Source: Candidatus Glassbacteria bacterium RIFCSPLOWO2_12_FULL_58_11 (GTDB lineage Bacteria > Gemmatimonadota > Glassbacteria > GWA2-58-10). From it: a DNA stretch of 5,901 nt. Both the position numbers and the translations under genes were made by a program. The notes below the pieces were generated by a model. That model did not search any database. It saw only the letters and a list, made by a program, of their open reading frames with translations, and was not told where the DNA came from. The stretch's first letter is position 1, and every line of letters starts with the position of its first letter. Below are positions 1-5,115 of this stretch, piece by piece. The stretch is taken from assembly GCA_001780825.1 (NCBI GenBank), contig MFIX01000176.1, forward strand, positions 1-5,901, read 5' to 3'.

Positions 1-802
1 TGTCCACCAGCAGGGTCTCGGCCGCATTGCAGACCCCGGGGCGCTGCACCTTGGCATTGAAAGTGATATCTCCGGCCATCCCGAGGTCCGCCGCGCCGTC
101 CACATACACGTGGCAGATACCGTCGTAGTGCTTGATCACCGGGATGGTGCTGTTCTCCACCACCCGGCGGATCAGGGATTCGCCGCCGCGCGGGATAATC
201 AGGTCGACGTACTTGTTGAGTGTCAGCAGCGCGCCGACCGCCTCCCGGTCAGTGACAGGCACGAGCTGCACGGCTTCCGCGGGCAGTCCAGCCGAGGCGA
301 TAGCGCGGCTCATGATCTCGGCCAGGACAAGGTTCGAGTTGATCGACTCGCTCCCCCCCCGCAGGATAACCGCATTGCCGCTCTTGAGCGTGAGCGTGCC
401 GGCATCCACGGTCACATTGGGCCGGGACTCGTAGATAATGCCGATAACGCCGATAGGAACGCGCAACTTGTATATTTTCAGTCCGTTGGGCCGTGTGCGC
501 TCATCGAACTTGTGGCCGACCGGGTCGGCCAGTTTCACCACCTCGCGCACGCCTGCGATCATCGCGGCCAGGCGCTTGTCGGTCAGGCGCAGACGGTCGA
601 GCATGGCGGAGGTCAGACCGTTTTTTTCGCCCTGCTCCAGGTCCTTATTGTTCTCTGCCTGTATCCGCTCCGCATTTTTCTCCAGGGCCGCGGCCACGGC
701 CTCCAGGGCCGCATCCTTCTGCGCCGTGGAAGCGCAGCCCAGCTCGATTGCGGCCAGGCGGGCTTTTTTGCCTAAATCAGTTACCAGTGCCTTAAAATCC
801 AT
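1..802 (-). CDS. proA: Glutamate-5-semialdehyde dehydrogenase (gamma-glutamyl phosphate reductase), 3' end cut by window edge
   Basis: ProA reduces gamma-glutamyl phosphate with NADPH to glutamate-5-semialdehyde, the second step of proline synthesis, in the cytoplasm. The frame is open from an ATG-ATG pair (805 and 802) to the left edge, giving about 267 of the family's usual 415-430 residues. Numbering from the ATG at 805, the N-terminal nucleotide-binding domain carries RPNGL (105-109), RVPIGVIG (115-122), YESRPNVT (125-132) and KSGNAVILRGGSE (141-153). Further on come DLIIPRGG (201-208) and IPVIKHYDGICH (221-232). The catalytic cysteine is C259 in RPGVCNAAETLL. The second ATG (802) is preferred because a GGAGG sits 7 nt upstream of it, against only 4 nt for the first. 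The gene follows proB on the same strand after about 87 nt, the usual proBA operon. It contains a G8 tract (353-360) and an A7 tract (621-627). Identification is from conserved motifs and is very secure; only the C-terminal part is missing. Confidence 0.97.
   Translation of the reverse strand, partial: MDFKALVTDLGKKARLAAIELGCASTAQKDAALEAVAAALEKNAERIQAENNKDLEQGEKNGLTSAMLDRLRLTDKRLAAMIAGVREVVKLADPVGHKFDERTRPNGLKIYKLRVPIGVIGIIYESRPNVTVDAGTLTLKSGNAVILRGGSESINSNLVLAEIMSRAIASAGLPAEAVQLVPVTDREAVGALLTLNKYVDLIIPRGGESLIRRVVENSTIPVIKHYDGICHVYVDGAADLGMAGDITFNAKVQRPGVCNAAETLLVD
353..360 (-). repeat. G8 homopolymer inside proA
   Basis: Eight consecutive C on the plus strand read as G8 in proA and encode the R-G-G of the conserved ILRGGSE motif (R149 to G151). 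Gain or loss of one base would frameshift proA. No frameshift is present here: the frame continues intact to the catalytic cysteine. Whether the tract varies in length cannot be told from one sequence. Confidence 0.9.
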
Positions 803-809
803 CATCCAT

Positions 810-814
810 CCTCC
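810..814 (-). promoter_or_regulatory. Shine-Dalgarno sequence of proA
   Basis: GGAGG on the minus strand lies 7 nt before the ATG at 802 and 4 nt before the ATG at 805. The spacing favours the second ATG as the working start of proA. Confidence 0.7.
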
Positions 815-839
815 GGCTGCCGAGAAATTTTCCGGCCGG
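813..839 (-). promoter_or_regulatory. Imperfect inverted repeat overlapping the proA ribosome binding site
   Basis: In the 84-87 nt between proB and proA, CCGGC at one end and GCCGG at the other can pair around a small inner GAAA/TTTC palindrome. The downstream arm overlaps the first bases of the proA Shine-Dalgarno, so a folded RNA could in principle limit proA translation. The stem is short and interrupted and has no T-tract, so it is not a typical terminator. The regulatory role is inference only. Confidence 0.2.
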
Positions 840-889
840 TAAGAAGGTATAGCGATCTCCTGGAATTTGTCGATACCTCTGTCCGGCTC

Positions 890-2026
890 TTACTGCTCAG
901 TGTTGATCAGCACGAGGTTGTCCTTGTGGACCACCTCGCCCGGTCCGCCATGGCCCAGCACCTCCTCGATGCGCGAGGAGTGCAGCCCCTTGATCCGCTC
1001 AAGGTCCTCGGCGCTGTAGGAGGTCACGCCCTTGGCAAATGCTGGCTGTTCCTCTCCGCAGGCAATCTCCACCACATCTCCGGTCTCGAAGCGGCCAACG
1101 ATCTCCCGGATGCCGCTGGAGAGCAGGCTGCTCCCCTTGCGGGTCAGGGCGCTGCGCGCCCCCTCATCCACCAGCAGCTTGCCCCGGGAGCGGCTGGTGA
1201 AAGCGATCCAGTGCTTGCGGCGCTTGAGCCCATCGGCCCGGGGCAGGAACAGCGTTCCCAGGTCCTTGCCCTCCAGAAGCGAGACCAGGTCGCAGTCCGC
1301 TCCGGAGGCGATAGCGCAGTACTTGCCGGCCTGGGTGACCAGACCCGCGGCCAGGATCTTGGTGCGCATGCCGCCGATCGAGACCTCGCTGCCCTTGCCC
1401 TTGGTGGCCCGGGTCAGCTCAGGGGTAATATAGTCCACCACGGAGATCCGCTTTGCCTCCGGGTCATTACGCGGGTTGGCGGTATAGACGCCATCGGTGT
1501 CGGTCAGCACCACCAGCAGCGGCGCATCGACAATACCGGCCACCTGGGCGCTCAGGGCATCGTTATCGCCATAGCGCAGCTCACGTACGGCCACGCTGTC
1601 ATTTTCATTGACCACCGGCACGACCCCCAGGCGGAACAGGCTTTCGAAGGTGTTCTGAAGGTTGACATAGCTCTTCCGGTTCTGGAAATCGCCGGCGGTG
1701 ACCAGCACCTGGCCGACCAGCTTCCCATAGTTGGCAAAAGCGTGCTCCCATATTTTCATAAGCTGCACCTGGCCGATACTGGCCAGGGCCTGACGGTTGG
1801 GGATCAGGCGCGGGTAGCTGCGCAGGCCCATTTCTCCCAGGCCGGCCCCCACCGCGCCGCTGCTCACCAGCACCACCGTTATCCCGCGCTCCATGAGCTG
1901 GCCCACCTGGCTGGCCAGATGGTCGATCCGGGGACGCAGGATCAGGTTGTCCTCGCCGGTGAGCACCCGCGTGCCGACTTTAATCACCAGGCGGCGGATA
2001 TTTTTCAATTGCGGCCTTTTCCCCAT
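890..2026 (-). CDS. proB: Glutamate 5-kinase with C-terminal PUA domain
   Basis: ProB phosphorylates the gamma-carboxyl of glutamate with ATP, the first and usually proline-inhibited step of proline synthesis. The 378 residues match the family's usual 365-380. The amino-acid kinase domain (about 11-250) shows IKVGT with K16, VSSGAVGAG (54-62), NEND (140-143), GDND (153-156), LTDTDGVYTANPR (174-186) and GGMRTK ending at K223. The PUA domain (about 280-375) shows LLVDEGA, SLLSSGI, YSAEDLERIKG and EVVHKDNLVL. The glycine-rich nucleotide loop reads VSIGGM where the family commonly has GTGGM. No strong Shine-Dalgarno precedes the ATG at 2026, only a purine-rich GAGAAAGAAAAA. A TTG at codon 7 has AAAAGG 6 nt upstream and would put the first lysine at residue 10, as in E. 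coli, so it is a possible alternative start. proA follows. Identification is very secure. Confidence 0.97.
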   Translation of the reverse strand: MGKRPQLKNIRRLVIKVGTRVLTGEDNLILRPRIDHLASQVGQLMERGITVVLVSSGAVGAGLGEMGLRSYPRLIPNRQALASIGQVQLMKIWEHAFANYGKLVGQVLVTAGDFQNRKSYVNLQNTFESLFRLGVVPVVNENDSVAVRELRYGDNDALSAQVAGIVDAPLLVVLTDTDGVYTANPRNDPEAKRISVVDYITPELTRATKGKGSEVSIGGMRTKILAAGLVTQAGKYCAIASGADCDLVSLLEGKDLGTLFLPRADGLKRRKHWIAFTSRSRGKLLVDEGARSALTRKGSSLLSSGIREIVGRFETGDVVEIACGEEQPAFAKGVTSYSAEDLERIKGLHSSRIEEVLGHGGPGEVVHKDNLVLINTEQ

Positions 2027-2037
2027 TTTTTCTTTCT

Positions 2038-2050
2038 CTTGCTACGCAAG
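2038..2050 (-). promoter_or_regulatory. Small perfect hairpin just upstream of proB
   Basis: CTTGC and GCAAG form a 5-bp perfect inverted repeat around a 3-nt loop, ending 11 nt before the proB start. It lacks a T-tract on the minus strand, so it does not look like a terminator. It could shape the proB leader RNA, but a stem of this size also arises by chance. Confidence 0.2.
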
Positions 2051-2125
2051 CTTTCAGAGATTTGTGGCATTATCTGTTTTAAGCTCCAGGCAAACAGAGG
2101 TAGCCTCTTCCAGCCGGGAGGTCTG

Positions 2126-3199
2126 TCATTTTTTTCTTTTGGAGGTTCGTTTGCCGCTCCTGCTCGAACCACCGAAAGCATAGAGGCAGCCGTTTTCCGC
2201 GCCGATAAAGATCATCCCGCCGGCCACCGCCGGACTGGAAATAATCGGGCTTTCCAGGTTGTTGCGCCAGCTCAATTTGCCGGTGGCAAGCTCCAGCCCG
2301 TAAAGGTATCCGTCGTTCGAGCCGAAATTTACTGTCTCCCCGGCAATCGCGGGTGAGGAATATATCGAATCGCCGGTCCGGTAGCCCCAGAGCATGCGGC
2401 CCGAATCCAGGTCCAGGGCGTAACAGCGGCCATCCAGGGAAGTCAAGATAACCATTTCACGGGCAATCGCGCAAGATGAACGAATCGCGTTCTCGGTCCG
2501 GAAATGCCAGATTTCCTTGCCGTTCAAAAGGTCCACGGCATGCAAGTTCCGGTCATCCGAGCCGGTCAGGACCAGGTTGCCGCAGGCCGCCGGAGTACAA
2601 TGGATCGCGCTGCCGGTCTTGTACTGCCAGACCTTTTCTCCAGTCTCGAACACGAATGCGTACAGGATCCCGTCGCTCGCGCCCACGATGACCAGATCGC
2701 CCGAGCGGCAGGCCGCATAACGCAATTCCCCGCCGGTTTTCGCCTCCCAGATCAGCTTGCCGCTGTTCTTCTCCAGGGCGTAAAGGCTGCAATCCGAGGA
2801 GCCGATTACTACCAGGCCATCGGTCACCAGCGGGGTGGCGAACACCGGCCCCAAGGTCTGGCAGGTCCACAGCAGGGTCCCGCTGTCGGCCCGGAGCGCT
2901 CTCAGGCAGCCATCGCGGCTGGACCCGGCAAATATCAGCCGCTCCTCCACCGCGGTGGAGAGGTTACCCTCATCGCCGGTGCGAAAACGCCAGATAAACG
3001 AACCATCGGCGCTGCCCATCGCGTACAGGAAGCCATCCCGGGAGCCGCAGTAGCAGCAGCTTCCCAGAACTGTCGGGCTGGCAAAAAAGATCCGGCCGCC
3101 GGTCTGCAGGACCCAGCGCAGAATTTCCGGCGACTCCGGCGCCTCGGGAGTATATCCGGTGCGGGCGGGATCACGATGGAACATCGGCCAATCCATCAT
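2126..3199 (-). CDS. PQQ-binding-like (BamB-like) eight-bladed beta-propeller repeat protein, no signal peptide
   Basis: This 357-residue protein is almost entirely made of about 40-residue PQQ-type (WD40-like quinoprotein) repeats. Each has the form DG-x-LYALD-x-x-(S/T)GK-x-x-W, with key tryptophans at 29, 70, 111, 151, 191, 231, 271 and 311. Eight such blades should close an eight-bladed propeller, as in quinoprotein dehydrogenases and BamB. It begins WPMFHRDPARTGYTPE, a common opening of this family. No signal peptide, lipobox or membrane segment is visible, and there are 12 cysteines (including C48, C49 and C51), so a cytoplasmic location is likely. This differs from BamB, an outer-membrane lipoprotein, and from periplasmic PQQ enzymes. 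No dehydrogenase domain is present. The tail (344-357) is strongly basic. The start at 3199 is chosen because GGAGG lies 8 nt upstream; an in-frame ATG at 3214 has no good ribosome site. The fold is secure and the function is unknown; a scaffold or ligand sensor is possible. Confidence 0.92.
   Translation of the reverse strand: MMDWPMFHRDPARTGYTPEAPESPEILRWVLQTGGRIFFASPTVLGSCCYCGSRDGFLYAMGSADGSFIWRFRTGDEGNLSTAVEERLIFAGSSRDGCLRALRADSGTLLWTCQTLGPVFATPLVTDGLVVIGSSDCSLYALEKNSGKLIWEAKTGGELRYAACRSGDLVIVGASDGILYAFVFETGEKVWQYKTGSAIHCTPAACGNLVLTGSDDRNLHAVDLLNGKEIWHFRTENAIRSSCAIAREMVILTSLDGRCYALDLDSGRMLWGYRTGDSIYSSPAIAGETVNFGSNDGYLYGLELATGKLSWRNNLESPIISSPAVAGGMIFIGAENGCLYAFGGSSRSGKRTSKRKK
2177..3115 (-). 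repeat. Eight tandem propeller repeats, about 120 bp period, within the propeller gene
   Basis: The coding sequence is built of eight units with tryptophan-to-tryptophan spacings of 41, 41, 40, 40, 40, 40 and 40 residues. The units are diverged at the DNA level, so this is an old protein repeat and not a recent tandem duplication. Confidence 0.85.
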
Positions 3200-3207
3200 A
3201 ACCAGAT

Positions 3208-3212
3208 CCTCC
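3208..3212 (-). promoter_or_regulatory. Shine-Dalgarno that decides the propeller gene start
   Basis: GGAGG lies 8 nt before the ATG at 3199 and 11 nt before the ATG at 3196. It falls inside the first codons of the longer frame starting at 3214, which makes that longer start unlikely. Confidence 0.65.
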
Positions 3213-3309
3213 ATGACTCTGCCCGCTCAGGGGGGAAACCGCTCAATCCTCCCCGGTAGCCTGGCACTGCCCGGAGCCGGCCGGTTGCCTGACGGCCTGG
3301 ATGAATGTT

Positions 3310-3840
3310 TCAGGGGCTGAAACGGCGAAAGCTGCGGAAATCCTGGCCGACTACATCCGTCACATACTTGATCACTGAAACCGGCCAGACAAATTCACTG
3401 GGGGCGATAATCAGGGCATTGTTTTCATTGGCGAGCGCCTGTGAGCGGTGGCTGGTGATCCGGTCGAACAGGTTTTTCACTGTTCTCACCGCCTCTTCGA
3501 GTCCCTGGGGCATGTGCTGGCGGTTGACGCCCAGCTCGAGGTGCAGGTAGGCGCTGCGGAAGACTATCGCCAGATCCTGCAGTTGCGGCGGTATCTTGTC
3601 CTGCTCGGCGTAAAACTCCCACAGGTTTATCGAGGCGTGTTCATCCGCGGCAATAGTCAGGCGCGGCGACACCCGCACCGAGCCGTCCCAGCGCACTGTC
3701 TGCAGCTCGTTCTCGATACTCGGGGCGAGCACGAGATAATTCAGGATCGTTTCCTCATTGGTCAGCAGACGGCTGCCGATGCGGATCGAGATTTCCGTAT
3801 CCTGGAATATTTTTTCGATCAATTCGCGTCCTATTTCCAT
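3310..3840 (-). CDS. Unrecognised protein of 176 residues
   Basis: I do not recognise this protein. It looks soluble and of mixed alpha/beta type: no signal peptide, membrane segment, cysteine or metal-binding cluster is visible. The N-terminus (1-15) and two stretches at about 84-106 and 113-131 look helical. Strand-like stretches lie near 33-39, 55-64 and 142-146. Aromatic and proline-containing segments occur at W51-DGSVRVSPR, INLWEFY (71-77) and SEFVWPVSVIKYV (148-160). The C-terminus is arginine- and phenylalanine-rich (FRSFRRFSP). The start at 3840 is chosen because GGAG lies 8 nt upstream; the in-frame ATG at 3870 has no ribosome site. Codon usage resembles the neighbours and the gene is intact. 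It follows an AT-rich promoter-like region and precedes the propeller gene by 110 nt with no visible promoter between, so the two may be co-transcribed. The coding call is fairly sure; no function can be assigned. Confidence 0.75.
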   Translation of the reverse strand: MEIGRELIEKIFQDTEISIRIGSRLLTNEETILNYLVLAPSIENELQTVRWDGSVRVSPRLTIAADEHASINLWEFYAEQDKIPPQLQDLAIVFRSAYLHLELGVNRQHMPQGLEEAVRTVKNLFDRITSHRSQALANENNALIIAPSEFVWPVSVIKYVTDVVGQDFRSFRRFSP

Positions 3841-3848
3841 CCGGCTTT

Positions 3849-3852
3849 CTCC
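3849..3852 (-). promoter_or_regulatory. Shine-Dalgarno of the 176-residue protein gene
   Basis: GGAG lies 8 nt before the ATG at 3840. No comparable site precedes the longer in-frame ATG at 3870, so the shorter protein is favoured. Confidence 0.5.
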
Positions 3853-3878
3853 GAATACATTTTTCGACATAAAATACT

Positions 3879-3888
3879 TGAAATTTCA
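3879..3888. promoter_or_regulatory. 10-bp perfect palindrome in the AT-rich leader
   Basis: TGAAATTTCA is its own reverse complement. It lies between the candidate promoter and the start of the 176-residue protein gene. It could be half of an operator, but a palindrome this short in AT-rich DNA is often chance. Confidence 0.2.
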
Positions 3889-3893
3889 TATTT

Positions 3894-3922
3894 ACATTAA
3901 TAATAAACCTGAGAAAACGCAA
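3894..3922 (-). promoter_or_regulatory. Candidate sigma-70-type promoter for the 176-residue protein gene and its downstream genes
   Basis: The stretch from about 3871 to 3920 is much richer in A and T than the rest of the window. On the minus strand TTGCGT (3922-3917) and TAATGT (3899-3894) are separated by 17 nt, a weak match to -35 and -10 boxes. An alternative -10, TATTAT (3905-3900), matches better but has no -35 at proper spacing. The position, directly after the permease operon and before the next gene, supports a promoter region; the exact boxes are uncertain. Confidence 0.3.
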
Positions 3923-3963
3923 GAATGGCGCGGATTTGGATACCCCCTCTACTGAACGGCAGC

Positions 3964-5100
3964 TCAATTCGACTGTTTTTTGAAGCGGAGCGCCGCCAGC
4001 CCGATCGCCACGAGACCCCAGGCCAGAAGCGCGGCTCCATCTTTCCAGAGATACTGAAAACCGCTGCCCTTCAGGTAGATTCCCCGGATAATCTCCATGA
4101 AATAGCGCACCGGATTGACATAGGTCAGTTTCTGGACCACCTCCGGCATGTTGTGTATCGGCGCGAAAAGCCCGCTCATCAGGATAGCGAAAATGTTGAA
4201 GAAAAAGGCCAGCAGGACCGCCTCCTGCTGGGAGGTAGCCAGGGTGGAGATTAACAGCCCCACGCCCAGGGTGCTGAGCAGGAAAATTAAAGAAAACCCT
4301 AACAGCAGCCAGAGGCTTCCGGCCATCGGGATGCGGTACCAGAAGGCCACCACGGCCAGCGAGGGCAGCAGCAGGATGAAGCCCAGCACGGCAAAGGGCA
4401 CGGTCTTGCCCAGCATCAACTGCCAGGAGCGGACCGGGCTGACATTGAGCTGTTCCAGGGTGCCGATCTCCCGCTCGCGTACAATCCCCATTCCGGTCAG
4501 CAGGACCGTGGTCATAGTGACCAGGATCGCCACGATACCGGGGAGCATGTAGAAGCGGCTCTCCAGGTTCGGATTGAACCAGACCCGCACGCGCGGCTCG
4601 AGCCGGAGCGCGGAAACCGCCGGAGCGCCTTTGGACCTCTTGAATTCGCCGCTTGCGCTGGTGAGCTCGGAGATGCTGCCGAGGACAATGCGCTGAAGGT
4701 AGCCCAGGGCCACGAGCGAGGTATTAGAATCCAGGCCGTCGGCCAGGACCAGCACCTGTGGCGCCTTTCCAGCCGAATAATCCTTCTCGAAGTCCCGGGG
4801 AATCGACAGCCCGACTGTCGCCCGCGAGGTCTTGAAATAACTCTTAAAATTCTCCTGCGAGGCTTCATTTGCCACCAGCCGGAAGCGCCGGCTCTGCATA
4901 ACTTTCTCGACTAGCAGGCGGCTCAGTGCGCTCCGGTCGCCGTCGTGGACCACCAGGGCGACATTCTTGATATCGAAGGTGATCGCATAACCCAGGATAA
5001 AGAGCTGCACGAGCGGAATGACAAAAATTATCCGCATCATGTTGGGGTCGCGCAGAACCTGCAGGAATTCTTTCTTAATTATGGCTTTTATCGCTTTCAT
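3964..5100 (-). CDS. ABC-2 type transporter permease, YbhR/YhhJ-like
   Basis: This 378-residue membrane protein is one half of an ABC exporter channel. It has one N-terminal membrane segment (about 23-42), then a large extracytoplasmic domain (about 43-184), then five more segments (about 185-207, 230-255, 262-287, 293-315 and 355-372), the layout of the ABC-2 family. The cytoplasmic coupling region carries REREIGTLEQLNVSPVR (208-224), and the segment NPVRYFMEIIRGIYLKG (329-345) is also typical. The start follows the stop of the upstream permease by 15 nt, with AAAGG overlapping that stop, so the two genes are surely one operon. Relatives such as E. coli YbhS/YbhR export drugs or cations with the ATPase YbhF and the adaptor YbhG; the substrate here cannot be read from sequence. 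No clear terminator follows. The family call is secure; the exact orthology is not. Confidence 0.93.
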   Translation of the reverse strand: MKAIKAIIKKEFLQVLRDPNMMRIIFVIPLVQLFILGYAITFDIKNVALVVHDGDRSALSRLLVEKVMQSRRFRLVANEASQENFKSYFKTSRATVGLSIPRDFEKDYSAGKAPQVLVLADGLDSNTSLVALGYLQRIVLGSISELTSASGEFKRSKGAPAVSALRLEPRVRVWFNPNLESRFYMLPGIVAILVTMTTVLLTGMGIVREREIGTLEQLNVSPVRSWQLMLGKTVPFAVLGFILLLPSLAVVAFWYRIPMAGSLWLLLGFSLIFLLSTLGVGLLISTLATSQQEAVLLAFFFNIFAILMSGLFAPIHNMPEVVQKLTYVNPVRYFMEIIRGIYLKGSGFQYLWKDGAALLAWGLVAIGLAALRFKKQSN

Positions 5101-5115
5101 AGCCTGACAGACCTT

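Noticed and set aside
110..775. Plus-strand open frame of 221 codons antisense to proA
   Set aside because: It is a shadow of proA, whose minus-strand translation carries all the conserved motifs and the catalytic cysteine.
2069..2074. GATAAT as a possible -10 box for a proB promoter in the gap before proB
   Set aside because: No convincing -35 lies at 16-18 nt; the best hexamer at 17 nt (CTGTTT) matches poorly. A separate proB promoter is possible but not supported.
2096..2108. AGAGG-TAG-CCTCT hairpin after the propeller gene as a terminator
   Set aside because: The stem is only 5 bp and is not followed by a run of T on the minus strand.
2079..2129. A 16-codon frame whose ATG overlaps the stop of the propeller gene, as a possible proB leader peptide
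   Set aside because: It has only two prolines and no proline run as expected for attenuation, no good ribosome site, and no downstream terminator-like stem with a T-tract.
926..2356. Long plus-strand open frame of 476 codons antisense to proB and the end of the propeller gene
   Set aside because: It runs opposite two well-identified genes, spans their intergenic gap, has no recognisable domain, and is the kind of stop-free shadow frame GC-rich codon usage produces.
2504..3259. Plus-strand open frame of 251 codons antisense to the propeller gene
   Set aside because: It mirrors the repeat structure of the real gene and has no family features of its own.
3215..3309. GC-rich spacer between the orphan gene and the propeller gene as a terminator or promoter
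   Set aside because: It has several short GC repeats such as CCGG and CAGGC and a doubled TGAGCGG, but no stem followed by a T-tract and no AT-rich -10.
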